Source of the DNA: Lutispora sp041687175
GTDB lineage: Bacteria; Bacillota; Clostridia; Lutisporales; Lutisporaceae
NCBI RefSeq assembly: GCF_041687175.1
Contig: NZ_JAWLCK010000001.1
Span: 45,040 to 109,039 of the forward strand
Length of the DNA stretch: 64,000 nt
Reading direction: 5' to 3'
This document shows positions 51,408 through 60,916 of this stretch, one piece after another. Each line of letters opens with the position of its first letter. Position 1 is the first letter of the stretch. The position numbers and the translations under genes are program-made. The notes below the pieces were generated by a model, which did no database searches, was not told the origin of the DNA, and saw nothing but the letters and a program-made list of their open reading frames with translations.

Positions 51408-52040
51408 TCAATCTTGAGATTTTATTACCAATAAATATCCATTTCTAATTCTTATATCCACATTTTCTTCTTTAAATTCATTGCTAGTTCCATAGGGGTC
51501 TCCAATTTCCATTACAGCATCCTCCAAATCATATTTAGCTCCACTAATAAATATGCCTTCCACTCGTTGAGTCAAAGGAATGACAGAAAAAAAATCTCCT
51601 GGCTTTCCACTTATAGTGATGTTTTTATCTATCAAAAATATTTCATTCTGCTTATCTGCTATATATATTTTTATTCCTCTATCTACTCCCAGCTTTAATA
51701 ATGAAATGTTTGCCAAAGTATGATCCAGCCTGCTTCCAGTAGCACCAAAAAGAACAATCTCATCTGAGAAGTCCAAGGCTTTTAGTACACATATATGACT
51801 ATCCGACTTATCTTTTTCTATAGGATGCTTTTCAAACTTTATACCGAGTTTTTTATAGTATTCTAAATATACTTTATTTGAAGAATCAAAATCACCAATT
51901 ATGAGATCCGGATTTACTCCCATTTTGTAAGCGTGCTTTGTACCACCATCAGCACATATGATATAATCTGCAGAACTGATAATCCTGCTACAATATTCAT
52001 AATCTGTGATTTCTCCATTACATATTATAATGGTTTTCAT
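51408..52040 (-). CDS. thiN: Thiamine pyrophosphokinase
   Basis: 210 residues. Converts thiamine to thiamine diphosphate. ADYIICADGGTKHAYKMGVNPDLIIGDFDSS is the catalytic motif; EKDKSDSHICVLKAL and LFGATGSRLDHTLANISLL follow. The ATG overlaps the rpe stop by one base (TAATG). Same position (rpe-thiN) as in Bacillus. Confidence 0.96.
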   Translation of the reverse strand: MKTIIICNGEITDYEYCSRIISSADYIICADGGTKHAYKMGVNPDLIIGDFDSSNKVYLEYYKKLGIKFEKHPIEKDKSDSHICVLKALDFSDEIVLFGATGSRLDHTLANISLLKLGVDRGIKIYIADKQNEIFLIDKNITISGKPGDFFSVIPLTQRVEGIFISGAKYDLEDAVMEIGDPYGTSNEFKEENVDIRIRNGYLLVIKSQD

Positions 52041-52696
52041 TAATCTTCATCTGCCTTTTTCATAAGTCTGATAGTATCTTTAACATTATCTGAGTTAAAT
52101 ATGGCAGAACCTGATACAATAATTTCCGCTCCACACTCACATACCTGTTTAATATTATCTAATCCAATACCACCATCTACTTGAATGGGTATTGTTATGT
52201 CCATACTTTGTAAGTACTCTTTTAATGAGCTTATTTTATTATATATTGATGGAATAAACTTCTGTCCACCGAAACCTGGATTAACAGACATAATCAGTAT
52301 CATATCCAGATCATCCAATACATGCTCTATAACATTTATCGGCGTTGCTGGGTTTAAAGCTAAACCAGCCTTTACTCCTTCATTTCTTATCATCTGCAAA
52401 AGTCTGTGGATGTGCTTTGAAGCTTCTGCATGAACAGTTATTATATTTGCTCCAGCTTTGACAAAATCCTTTACATATTGTTCCGAATTTTCTATCATCA
52501 AGTGTACGTCAAAGGTCAAATCAGTCACTTTTCTCAAACTTTTTACTACAGGAGCTCCAATGGTTATGTTTGGAACAAAATGACCATCCATAACATCAAT
52601 ATGAATCATGTCTGCTCCAGCCTCTTCAATAATTCTAACATCTGAAACCAAATTTGCAAAATTTGCAGATAATATGGATGGTGCTATTTTTATCAA
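52040..52696 (-). CDS. rpe: Ribulose-phosphate 3-epimerase
   Basis: 218 residues, TIM barrel of the pentose phosphate pathway. IAPSILSANFANL, DMIHIDVMDGHFVPNITIG, FDVHLMIENSEQYV, MSVNPGFGGQKFI and IQVDGGIGLDNI are the family motifs, including the two catalytic aspartates. One base separates it from rsgA. Confidence 0.98.
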   Translation of the reverse strand: MIKIAPSILSANFANLVSDVRIIEEAGADMIHIDVMDGHFVPNITIGAPVVKSLRKVTDLTFDVHLMIENSEQYVKDFVKAGANIITVHAEASKHIHRLLQMIRNEGVKAGLALNPATPINVIEHVLDDLDMILIMSVNPGFGGQKFIPSIYNKISSLKEYLQSMDITIPIQVDGGIGLDNIKQVCECGAEIIVSGSAIFNSDNVKDTIRLMKKADED

Positions 52697-52697
52697 A

Positions 52698-53570
52698 TTA
52701 ATACCTCCTATTTTTCATCAAATCACATAAAATCTCTATATAATGTTCATATCTTATGGGGTTAATGTTTCCTTCTTCCAATGCTCTTTTCACTCCGCAT
52801 TCCGGTTCCTTATAGTGTCTGCAGGAAGGATATCGGCAGCGGAGATGCTCTTCAAACTCAGGGAACAAGTATTGCAATTCTTCTTCTTTTATATCTACCA
52901 GATCAAATGAAGTAAAACCAGGTGTATCTACTACCATGCCCCCAAAATTGAGCTTAATAAGCTCTGCATGTCTTGTTGTGTGAGTCCCTCTTTCAGTCTT
53001 GCGGCTTAAATCACCTGTCTTTAGGAACAAGCCTGGACTTATGGCATTAAGCAATGAAGATTTGCCTGCTCCAGAGGGTCCTGCAAAGACTGAAATTTTA
53101 CCAACCAGTTTGTTCCTTAAATCACCAATGCCTATACCTTCTAATACACTAGTGCAAATATAATCATAAGGCACACTGGAAAGCATTTCTTCTATAGGTT
53201 TAGCTTCGTTAGTTTCATCTAAATCAACTTTATTTAAACAAACAACTATTCTAAGCCCTATATGCTCACTATACACTAAAAACTTCTGAAGCAAGCTTAT
53301 ATTAATATCAGGTCTTTTTATAGCAAATACTATTATAACCTGGTCAACATTAGCAACCATTGGCCTCTGAAGCTGATTTTTTCTTTTATGGATATTAAGG
53401 ACATACCCTTGTTTGCTTTTTTCATTAACTTCAATATCAACCCTATCTCCAACCAAGGGTATTATATTATCCTTTCTGAATCTTCCTCTGGCTCTGCACT
53501 CGTATATGTTCTCGCCTGTATCCACATAATAGAAACCGCCAATGCCTTTTATAATAGTACCTGATATCAT
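52698..53570 (-). CDS. rsgA: Small ribosomal subunit biogenesis GTPase RsgA (CpgA/YloQ)
   Basis: 290 residues. An N-terminal OB fold is followed by a circularly permuted GTPase: NKVD (G4) comes before GPSGAGKSSLLNAI (G1), then RGTHTTR and VDTPGF (G3). The C-terminal zinc-binding part is CRYPSCRHYKEPECGV. Matures the 30S subunit; in Bacillus it is also a substrate of PrkC, whose gene is adjacent. Confidence 0.97.
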   Translation of the reverse strand: MISGTIIKGIGGFYYVDTGENIYECRARGRFRKDNIIPLVGDRVDIEVNEKSKQGYVLNIHKRKNQLQRPMVANVDQVIIVFAIKRPDINISLLQKFLVYSEHIGLRIVVCLNKVDLDETNEAKPIEEMLSSVPYDYICTSVLEGIGIGDLRNKLVGKISVFAGPSGAGKSSLLNAISPGLFLKTGDLSRKTERGTHTTRHAELIKLNFGGMVVDTPGFTSFDLVDIKEEELQYLFPEFEEHLRCRYPSCRHYKEPECGVKRALEEGNINPIRYEHYIEILCDLMKNRRY

Positions 53571-53583
53571 ATATCATCCTCCA

Positions 53584-55476
53584 TTAAAAATTATAAACTG
53601 TGCTATCATGAAAACTGTTATTTATATAAACTTCAAACAATACTTGCCCGGTGCCATTTACCTCTATCTTTAAGGGGCTGTCTGATGGAGAATGGGTCTT
53701 CTCATAGATCAATGAACTTTTTTCTCCTTCTATCTTAAATATAGTGACTTTCATGGTATCTAGGTTTTTTGGCAAATCTACGTTTAAATATGTCTTTTTG
53801 GCAGGTTCCTCCTTTGGACCCTTGCTTATGACGAAGTCAACCACACTTTTCTTGCTAACTTCAGTACTTGCCCTAGGTGTTTGGCTTATTACACTTCCTG
53901 CTGGAATTTCATCGCTGTAGTCTTCAGTTACATTGCCCAATATTAAATCTAAAACAATCAATTGATTTTTTACTTCCTCAATATTCGTTCCAGTGAAATC
54001 TGTCATGAAGAATTTCTCTGGACCGCCACTGATTACATAGTCTATCTTTGTACCTTCATCCACGCTTAGTCCAGGAGCTATACTCTGTCTTATAACTACT
54101 CCACTAGGGTATTGGCTATACTCCTGGGAAACCTCACCTTCTTCAAGTCCAACACTTTCTAAGATTATATCAACTTCATCATAATTCTTGCCTACAATAG
54201 GTGGAACCTCTACCTTTTTTGGACCTTTGCTAACAATCACTCTTACTGGATTTGTTACCTTATTTTGTGAATCGGGCTTCGGATCCTGCATAACAATATG
54301 CCCTTCTGGAACATCTTTGTTATATACTCTCTCTTCTGCCACATCCATTAAAAGATCCAATTTCTCTAACTCCTTGCGCGCATCTTCTTCGCTATAACCG
54401 ATTATATTAGGTACTTTTACTACCTTTACATTGAATATACTATTTAAAAACATATACCCACCAAAAGTCAGTATAGCTAAAAACAATCCTGAGAGTATTG
54501 CTATAATTGTTATCTTTTTGCTGCTATCAGTTTTCTTTGTTTTAACTTCTGGCTTATTCTCAGATTCCAATTGTTCCTTTACATCTATATATTTAATTGG
54601 TTCAATCACCTTAGTGTTCTCATCCAGTACCTTATTCTTCTTTACAAAATCACCGTTTGGCATTATTAGCGATTGCTTAAGATCGGCAATTATTTCTCCC
54701 ACATTACTATACCTTAGTGCAATATCCTTTTCCATGGCTTTCATAATAATGTCTTCTAAACTCTTAGGAATTCTATTGTTTATTAGTCTGGGTTTCTCAG
54801 GTTCTTCCTGTATATGCTTCAAGGCAACGGATATAGGCGTTTCTCCTTCAAAAGGAATCCTACCTGTTACAAGTTCATACATTACAACACCCATAGAGTA
54901 AATATCTGATTTTTCATCTGTATACCCACCTCTTGCTTGCTCCGGCGAAAAGTAATGAACAGAACCGATGATATTTCCCGTATTAGTAATTGTAGAGGAT
55001 GAAACAGCTCTAGCAATACCAAAGTCTGTAACTTTAACTGTGTTGTCATCTTTAATCATAATATTGTGAGATTTGATATCCCTATGAACGATATGGTTTG
55101 CATGCGCATGTTCCAATGCTGATGCTATTTGAAGAGAAATATTTGTAGCATATTCAACTCCTAAGGCTCCCTTGGATTTAATCAATTCCTTCAGAGTTTG
55201 CCCTTTTATATATTCCATGACAATATAGTATATATCGTCTTCCATGCCTACATCATATATGCTCACGATGTTAGGATGTGATAGGCTGGCTGCAGCTTGG
55301 GACTCTCTTTTAAACTTTTTTACAAATTCTTCGTCTCCTGTAAATTCAGATCTTAATATTTTAACTGCTACAAATCTATTGAGTAATCGACATTTTGCTT
55401 TATATACAAGAGCCATACCTCCGCCGCCGATTTTCTCTAATATTTCATATCTACCACCAAGCACTTTACCTATCAA
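53584..55476 (-). CDS. prkC: Serine/threonine kinase with PASTA repeats, PrkC
   Basis: 630 residues. The Hanks-type kinase occupies about 10-265: KIGGGGMALVYKAK loop, Lys39, catalytic HRDIKSHN (132-138) and DFG at 151-153. One membrane segment follows at about 335-355 (ITIIAILSGLFLAILTFGGY). Three extracellular PASTA repeats (starting KVPNIIG, EVPPIVG, FFMTDFTG) sense muropeptides or cell-wall fragments in the family. A final Ig-like region of about 75 residues follows. Starts with TTG behind GGGGGTG, overlapping the prpC stop. In Bacillus PrkC triggers germination in response to muropeptides. Confidence 0.97.
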   Translation of the reverse strand: MIGKVLGGRYEILEKIGGGGMALVYKAKCRLLNRFVAVKILRSEFTGDEEFVKKFKRESQAAASLSHPNIVSIYDVGMEDDIYYIVMEYIKGQTLKELIKSKGALGVEYATNISLQIASALEHAHANHIVHRDIKSHNIMIKDDNTVKVTDFGIARAVSSSTITNTGNIIGSVHYFSPEQARGGYTDEKSDIYSMGVVMYELVTGRIPFEGETPISVALKHIQEEPEKPRLINNRIPKSLEDIIMKAMEKDIALRYSNVGEIIADLKQSLIMPNGDFVKKNKVLDENTKVIEPIKYIDVKEQLESENKPEVKTKKTDSSKKITIIAILSGLFLAILTFGGYMFLNSIFNVKVVKVPNIIGYSEEDARKELEKLDLLMDVAEERVYNKDVPEGHIVMQDPKPDSQNKVTNPVRVIVSKGPKKVEVPPIVGKNYDEVDIILESVGLEEGEVSQEYSQYPSGVVIRQSIAPGLSVDEGTKIDYVISGGPEKFFMTDFTGTNIEEVKNQLIVLDLILGNVTEDYSDEIPAGSVISQTPRASTEVSKKSVVDFVISKGPKEEPAKKTYLNVDLPKNLDTMKVTIFKIEGEKSSLIYEKTHSPSDSPLKIEVNGTGQVLFEVYINNSFHDSTVYNF

Positions 55477-56236
55477 TATTTACACCCCCTAGCTCAACTT
55501 CAATTACAACCACTGTTACATTGTCAAGGCCTCCATTTGCATTAGCCTTATTTATAAGTTCATGACAAACTTCTTTGTATTCCTTAAAAGATATTATTGT
55601 ATTCAATATTTCATCATCGGAAAGCATATTTGATAAGCCATCTGTACACATGAGAATAAAATCCCCGTTGTCTACAGTTATGCTTTTTATATCAACTTCT
55701 AAATCACTGGATGTTCCCAATGCTCTTGTTATTAAATTCTTCTGAGGATGATGATTGGCTTCCTCAGGCTTAATGGTGCCATTCTTTATCAGCTCTGCTA
55801 CATAAGAATGATCTTCCGTAATCCTAGAAAGCTTTTCACCCTTTTTCAAATACATTCTGCTGTCTCCTACATGCCCTATAATCAAATTATTTTCTACAAT
55901 TAAAGCTAATGTTAAAGTTGTACCCATCCCAGAACAGTCCATATTCTCTCTAGAACGATTATACACAGCTTTATTAGCAAATAAAAATGCATCTTTTACC
56001 AGATTCTTATAGTCATCCAATTTGTATCCAACGGAATTCTTTAAGGCTTCATATATATATTTTTCTATTTCAGAAACAGCCATTTTGCTTGCAATTTCTC
56101 CTGCATTATGTCCGCCCATACCATCTGCCACTATACACAAATAGGGTTTGCCGTATTCATAATTTTCCTGGCAGTAGAAAGAATCCTCATTAACCTTTCT
56201 AACCAAACCAATATGGGAAACTCCATATGACCTCAT
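55466..56236 (-). CDS. prpC: PP2C-type protein phosphatase PrpC
   Basis: 256 residues. Removes phosphates placed by PrkC, whose gene overlaps its stop. Metal-binding motifs: VNEDSF, VADGMGGHNAGEIAS (DGMGGH), GHVGDSRMYL, ITEDHS, LMCTDGLSNML and GGLDNVTVVVIEV. The ATG at 56236 follows AGAGGTG; the open frame reaches further up without a better site. A candidate SigA promoter lies about 50 bases upstream. Confidence 0.97.
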   Translation of the reverse strand: MRSYGVSHIGLVRKVNEDSFYCQENYEYGKPYLCIVADGMGGHNAGEIASKMAVSEIEKYIYEALKNSVGYKLDDYKNLVKDAFLFANKAVYNRSRENMDCSGMGTTLTLALIVENNLIIGHVGDSRMYLKKGEKLSRITEDHSYVAELIKNGTIKPEEANHHPQKNLITRALGTSSDLEVDIKSITVDNGDFILMCTDGLSNMLSDDEILNTIISFKEYKEVCHELINKANANGGLDNVTVVVIEVELGGVNIDR

Positions 56237-56279
56237 TAAAACACCTCTACTTCTCACAAAAATAGGTTGTGATTGGATA

Positions 56280-56308
56280 AATATACTCAAAAGATTTTAT
56301 TTCGACAA
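56280..56308 (-). promoter_or_regulatory. Candidate SigA promoter for prpC-prkC-rsgA
   Basis: TTGTCG (56303-56308), 17 bases, TATATT (56280-56285) on the minus strand; start near 56273, 37 bases before prpC. Confidence 0.5.
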
Positions 56309-56344
56309 ATTATTAAAAATTCCTCTATTCTTATAATTTTAACC

Positions 56345-57388
56345 TTAAATCCTCTTACTCTCCTCGATAAAGTAATTTTTTCTTAATTGCCCACAAGCAC
56401 CTTGGATGTCAGTCCCCAGTTCTCTTCGCAATGTTACCTGAATGCCGCTATTTTCAACTATCTTTTTAAAATCTTCTATTCTATTGTGCTCTGACCTCAT
56501 ATATTCCTTCCCTGGTACCTGATTCACTGGTATCAAGTTGATATGACAGAGCTTCCCTTTTAATAGCTTTACAAGAGCTTTTGCATCATCTTTGCTGTCG
56601 TTCACTTTATTTATCAATGCATATTCAAATGTGATTCTTCTATTAGTTTTATCAATATAATAGTCACAAGCCTTCATCAACTCATCAATGTTATATTTTT
56701 TGTTTATAGGCATTAGTCTGCTTCTAACCTCATCGATAGCACTGTGCAACGACACAGCTAAGTTACATTGAAGATTCTCATCTGCAAAACTATAAATTTT
56801 AGGGACAAGACCAGATGTTGATATGGTTATATGTCTCATGCCAATATTTATGCCTTCTTTATGATTTATGATCCGAAGAAATTTCATTACTTCATCATAG
56901 TTGTCAAATGGTTCACCTATACCCATAATAACTATATTTGATATCTTTACACCGCTTTCTCTCTCTGTGGCCATAACCTCTTCTATCATTTCACCAGAAG
57001 TCAGATTTCTTACTAAACCACCCTCCGTTGAAGCACAAAAGCTACACTGCATTCTGCAGCCTACTTGACTTGATATGCAAATAGAGTATCCATGCTTATA
57101 TTCCATCAATACGCATTCTACAGCATTTTTATCATACAGACCCAGCAGGTATTTTTCAGTTCCATCTTTAGATTTTTGTTTATCAATTAATATAGCTCTT
57201 CCAATATAGAAATGTTCCTCTAAAAATTTAATTATATTATTAGGCAGATTTTTCATTTCTTCAAAACTTTTCACATCTTTATATATCCATCTAAAAACTT
57301 GGGCTCCCCTGAATTTTGGAAATCCGTTTTTTGTCATTACTTCTTCTATCTCTTCAATATGTAAGTTTTTTATGTCTGATTTTTCCAT
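56345..57388 (-). CDS. rlmN: Dual-specificity 23S rRNA/tRNA (adenine-C2)-methyltransferase RlmN
   Basis: 347 residues. Radical SAM enzyme methylating A2503 of 23S rRNA and A37 of some tRNAs. Cluster motif SQVGCRMQCSFCAST (CxxxCxxC, around 107-114); NIVIMGIGEPFDNYDEV and ISTSGLVPKI follow; the C-terminal conserved Cys is in TDIQGACGQLR. The ATG at 57388 has GGAG 9 bases ahead; a GTG at 57397 is within that site. Follows rsmB by 13 bases. Confidence 0.98.
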   Translation of the reverse strand: MEKSDIKNLHIEEIEEVMTKNGFPKFRGAQVFRWIYKDVKSFEEMKNLPNNIIKFLEEHFYIGRAILIDKQKSKDGTEKYLLGLYDKNAVECVLMEYKHGYSICISSQVGCRMQCSFCASTEGGLVRNLTSGEMIEEVMATERESGVKISNIVIMGIGEPFDNYDEVMKFLRIINHKEGINIGMRHITISTSGLVPKIYSFADENLQCNLAVSLHSAIDEVRSRLMPINKKYNIDELMKACDYYIDKTNRRITFEYALINKVNDSKDDAKALVKLLKGKLCHINLIPVNQVPGKEYMRSEHNRIEDFKKIVENSGIQVTLRRELGTDIQGACGQLRKNYFIEESKRI

Positions 57389-57401
57389 TATACCCACTCC
57401 A

Positions 57402-58748
57402 TCATTTTTTAATCATTCTTGAAATAAAAAAACCGTCTGTTTTATGAATATTAGGATATAGCTCCAGAAATCCTTTCTCCCCATCCGGTGCATATAGGTT
57501 TTCAGGAATCAAGCTCTTTATATTATCTAAATAAAAATCCTCATTATTAGCTAGAAAGTCGTTTACGACCTCAGTATTTTCTTTTCTATTCAGGGTACAT
57601 GTGCTGTATATTAAAACTCCTCCTGGCTTCAAATATTTTGAAGCACTTTTTAATATTCTGGACTGGAGTTTAGGCAGCTCATCCAAGTCAGCAGGTCTTT
57701 TCCTCCACCTCAAATCCGTTTTTCTTCTAAAAAGACCGAGACCGCTGCAAGGTGCATCTACCAAAACACCATCAGCTTTACCAACATAGTTCTCATCAGT
57801 TTTTTGGGCATCAAATAATTGGGTTTTTATTATTTTTATGCCAAGTCTATTACATGTTTTGTTAATTAAATCAAGTTTATGCTTATGTATGTCTCTAGAA
57901 ATTATCAGTCCCTCATTGTTCATCAACTCTGCCATATGAGTAGCTTTTCCTCCAGGTGCACTGCAGACATCTATTATCATCCAGCCTGGTTTTGGATCCA
58001 TTATCTTGCTCACAAGCATTGAACTTTCATCTTGAACAGAAAAATATCCTTTTTTGAATATATCAATATCCTCAATGGCTGATGTGCCTCTTATATTTAT
58101 TGCTTCTTTGTTGTATAAGCTCTCACTATATGTAATACCGGCCATTTCAAGAGCTTCAATGACATCATTCTTTTTTGCTTTTATGCTATTAACTCTTATT
58201 GTCAACGGCGGCACTTTATTATTACCTTCCATCAGCTCTTCAGTAAATTCTGGTCCATAATCATTGAGCCATAACTCTACAAGCCATTTAGGATGAGAAT
58301 ACTTTATTGAAAGGTATTCTACTAAATTACTCTTATCAGGATGACCAAGCTTATCCTTATTTCTCGCAACAGTTCTAAGTAAACCATTTACAAATTTAGT
58401 TGAACCAATATTGCCGTACTTTTTAGCCAGTTCAACGCTTTCATTGCATACTGCCGAGTCTGGTATCCTGTCAAGAAACATGATTTGATATATGCCACAT
58501 CTTAGAATATTCTTTATGTTTAAAGCTATTCTTTCTTCTTTTATTCTAGAAAACTTATTAATCACCCAATCTATGAAAATCAGATTTCTCAATGTGCCGT
58601 TTACTATTTCAGTAACCAAAGCCTTATCCAGTTTATCCAACTCTGACTTACTTAGCTTTTTTCTGATTTCAATATTTGAGTATGCACCTTTGGTAATTAT
58701 ATTATTTAGTATCAAGTATGCTTCTTCTCTCGCCCAGTTCTTATTCAT
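57402..58748 (-). CDS. rsmB: 16S rRNA (cytosine967-C5)-methyltransferase RsmB
   Basis: 448 residues. The N-terminal NusB-like RNA-binding domain (LILNNIITKGAYSNI ... ALVTEIVNGTLRN) is joined to a methyltransferase domain. SAM motif VCSAPGGKATHMAELM, VLVDAPCSGLGLFRRKTDLRW (first catalytic Cys) and YSTCTLNRKENTEVV (second Cys). A terminator lies only about 20 bases upstream, yet no promoter fits in between; see 58770. Confidence 0.97.
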   Translation of the reverse strand: MNKNWAREEAYLILNNIITKGAYSNIEIRKKLSKSELDKLDKALVTEIVNGTLRNLIFIDWVINKFSRIKEERIALNIKNILRCGIYQIMFLDRIPDSAVCNESVELAKKYGNIGSTKFVNGLLRTVARNKDKLGHPDKSNLVEYLSIKYSHPKWLVELWLNDYGPEFTEELMEGNNKVPPLTIRVNSIKAKKNDVIEALEMAGITYSESLYNKEAINIRGTSAIEDIDIFKKGYFSVQDESSMLVSKIMDPKPGWMIIDVCSAPGGKATHMAELMNNEGLIISRDIHKHKLDLINKTCNRLGIKIIKTQLFDAQKTDENYVGKADGVLVDAPCSGLGLFRRKTDLRWRKRPADLDELPKLQSRILKSASKYLKPGGVLIYSTCTLNRKENTEVVNDFLANNEDFYLDNIKSLIPENLYAPDGEKGFLELYPNIHKTDGFFISRMIKK

Positions 58749-58769
58749 TTATTGCACTCCTTGTATAAA

Positions 58770-58794
58770 AGACTGATAGCAAAGCTATCAGTCT
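58770..58794 (-). terminator. Terminator between the zinc peptidase gene and rsmB
   Basis: 11-bp perfect stem AGACTGATAGC / GCTATCAGTCT with a 3-base loop, followed on the minus strand by TTTTATAC. The stop codon of the upstream gene lies in the stem. rsmB begins only 21 bases further on, so some read-through or a promoter inside the upstream gene is needed. Confidence 0.8.
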
Positions 58795-59477
58795 CTTCTT
58801 CCTCTGATTATTAAAAGTCTTACTAACTGCAGTACCGCAGTAACAGTTGCAGCTACATAAGTTAATGCAGCAGCTGACAAAACCTTCCTGGCGCCATAAA
58901 CTTCATCTCTTCCAACTAAACCATAGTCTTCTAATGCAATTATTGCTCTTCTGCTTGCATTATATTCAACAGGTAGTGTAACTATCTGAAATAGCACTAC
59001 TGCACTAAAAAGATAAATACCAAGGTCAAAAAGCTGCATCATATTCAACACAAAAGCAATAAGTATTAGAAACCATGCTGCCTGAGAGCCAATGGAAGCT
59101 ATAGGAGCTATTGTATTTCTCACCGTAAGGGGTACATAACTCTCGCTATGTTGCACCGCATGGCCACACTCATGAGCAGCTACTCCTGCTGAAGCAAGTG
59201 AGGTTCCGTTATATACATCATGAGATAGTCTCAATACTCTGCTTCGTGGATCATAATGATCCGTCAAATGTCCCCTTACCATTTCTATTGGAACATTGTA
59301 CAAGCCGTTTGCATCCAATATTCTCCTAGCAACCTCGTAGCCTGTGTATCCATTGCTGTTTCTTACTCTCAAAAATTTATTGAAAGTAGATGATATCTTT
59401 GTCTGGGCATAGAAGGCAAATATCATAGCAGGTATAAGAAAAATAAATGTAGGATCATATCTGTATCCGTAGAACAT
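58788..59477 (-). CDS. Membrane zinc metallopeptidase (YugP family)
   Basis: 229 residues. Zinc-binding VAAHECGHAVQHSESY (HExxH, about 112-122); membrane segments at the start (PTFIFLIPAMIFAFYAQ) and at about 140-185, and a final hydrophobic stretch (LTYVAATVTAVLQLVRLLII). Family PF04298, substrate unknown. Encoded after fmt, where Bacillus has rsmB directly; Clostridia often carry this gene here. Confidence 0.9.
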   Translation of the reverse strand: MFYGYRYDPTFIFLIPAMIFAFYAQTKISSTFNKFLRVRNSNGYTGYEVARRILDANGLYNVPIEMVRGHLTDHYDPRSRVLRLSHDVYNGTSLASAGVAAHECGHAVQHSESYVPLTVRNTIAPIASIGSQAAWFLILIAFVLNMMQLFDLGIYLFSAVVLFQIVTLPVEYNASRRAIIALEDYGLVGRDEVYGARKVLSAAALTYVAATVTAVLQLVRLLIIRGRRD

Positions 59478-59489
59478 ATTTACCCCTCC

Positions 59490-60422
59490 TTAATCCACTG
59501 ATGTATTTTTTTCTATACTGTGACCTCTCAAATAAGCCCCAACATCCATTCGTTTTTGATTTTCAAATTGAATCTCCTTAACAGCCAAAAATCCTTTTCC
59601 ACAGCTAATGATTATATTATCCTTGTTGACTTCAGTAATTACTCCATAATCTTTGTTCTCTCTCTCTTCATCTATAATATCTGCTGAAAAAATCTTAAAC
59701 ATTTTCCCATTGTAATAGGAAAAAGCACTAGGCCATGGATATGTACCTCTTATCAAGTTTTTGATCTTTCTAGAGCTCCAAGACCACTCAATTTTACCTG
59801 TATCCTTTTTTAGAATAGGAGCATATGTGGCTTCACTATCATTCTGTTTTGTCCTTATTATTTTACCATTGGCAATATTTTCTAATGTTTCAATTAGCAC
59901 TTCCGCACCAAGAATCGAAAGTTCATCGTGGAGTTCTTGGGCATTCATGTCTTCACCAATATTAACTTCTCTTTTCAGAATCATATCGCCAGTGTCAAGT
60001 CCAATATCCATATACATGGTTGTTATACCGGTTACTTTGTCTCCGTTAATAATGCTCCAATTAATGGGTGCAGCTCCTCTTAACTTAGGAAGTAATGATG
60101 CATGAACGTTAATACAGCCTAAAGGAGGTATGTCCAGTATCTCCTTAGAAAGTATCTGCCCAAATGCAACAACAACAATTGCATCGGGTTCTAATTTCCT
60201 TAGTGTTTCAACAAATTCTGGAGTTTTTATTTTTTCAGGTTGATAAACCTGAATACCCAGATCCAATGCAGTATCCTTTACCGGGGGGTAAACCATTTTT
60301 TTCCCCCTTCCCTTTGGCCTGTCTGGCTGTACTACAGCAGCACAAACATCATGTCCATTTTCATGCAGTGCTCTTAAGCTAGGCACAGCGAAATCCGGTG
60401 TTCCCATAAAAACTATTCTCAT
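59490..60422 (-). CDS. fmt: Methionyl-tRNA formyltransferase
   Basis: 310 residues. Formylates the initiator tRNA. IVFMGTPDFAVPSLRAL at the start, formyl-folate site INVHASLLPKLRGAAPINW, MDIGLDTGDM, and a C-terminal tRNA-binding domain (IKNLIRGTYPWPSAFSYYNGKMFKI). One base separates it from def, the enzyme that later removes the formyl group. Confidence 0.98.
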   Translation of the reverse strand: MRIVFMGTPDFAVPSLRALHENGHDVCAAVVQPDRPKGRGKKMVYPPVKDTALDLGIQVYQPEKIKTPEFVETLRKLEPDAIVVVAFGQILSKEILDIPPLGCINVHASLLPKLRGAAPINWSIINGDKVTGITTMYMDIGLDTGDMILKREVNIGEDMNAQELHDELSILGAEVLIETLENIANGKIIRTKQNDSEATYAPILKKDTGKIEWSWSSRKIKNLIRGTYPWPSAFSYYNGKMFKIFSADIIDEERENKDYGVITEVNKDNIIISCGKGFLAVKEIQFENQKRMDVGAYLRGHSIEKNTSVD

Positions 60423-60423
60423 G

Positions 60424-60888
60424 TTAATCTCTTCCTTGTTCTTTTATAGTTATAGCCTTATCAGTAAATAGTATTCCATTTAAATGATCTATTTCATGAC
60501 AAAGTGCAACTGCTAGTAGATCTTCTCCAATTATTTCAAAGGTCTCTCCTTTTCTGTTCAGAGCCCTCACTATCACTTTCTCAGGTCTTTTTACAACCCC
60601 ACTTTTCCCAGGAATACTCAAACATCCTTCTTCTCTAAGCTGTTCACCTTTTTCATATACTATAACAGGGTTTATCAGCTCTATTAATCCTTCTCCAACA
60701 TCTATAACCACTACCCTTCTCAGTACTCCTACCTGGGGAGCAGCTAAGCCTACTCCTTCTGCAGCTCTCATGGTCTCAGTCATATCATCCAATAATGTTA
60801 AAATTCTTTCATCTATAATCTCAACTTTTCTTGAAGTTTTTCTTAATATTTCATCCGAATCCTTTCTTATTGCTCTAATAGCCATCAT
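60424..60888 (-). CDS. def: Peptide deformylase
   Basis: 154 residues. Metal-dependent removal of N-formyl groups from new proteins. Motif 1 GVGLAAPQVG, motif 2 EEGCLSIPG (metal Cys), motif 3 CHEIDHLNGILF (HExxH). Paired with fmt. Two adjacent ATGs (60888, 60885) follow AGGAGG. Confidence 0.98.
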   Translation of the reverse strand: MMAIRAIRKDSDEILRKTSRKVEIIDERILTLLDDMTETMRAAEGVGLAAPQVGVLRRVVVIDVGEGLIELINPVIVYEKGEQLREEGCLSIPGKSGVVKRPEKVIVRALNRKGETFEIIGEDLLAVALCHEIDHLNGILFTDKAITIKEQGRD

Positions 60889-60916
60889 ATTCCTCCTATC
60901 ATTTACCTTAACATTA

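Noticed and set aside
50893..51411. spoVM gene at its Bacillus position
   Set aside because: I read both strands for a short amphipathic SpoVM-like peptide (KFLxG core) and found only the two hydrophobic microproteins.
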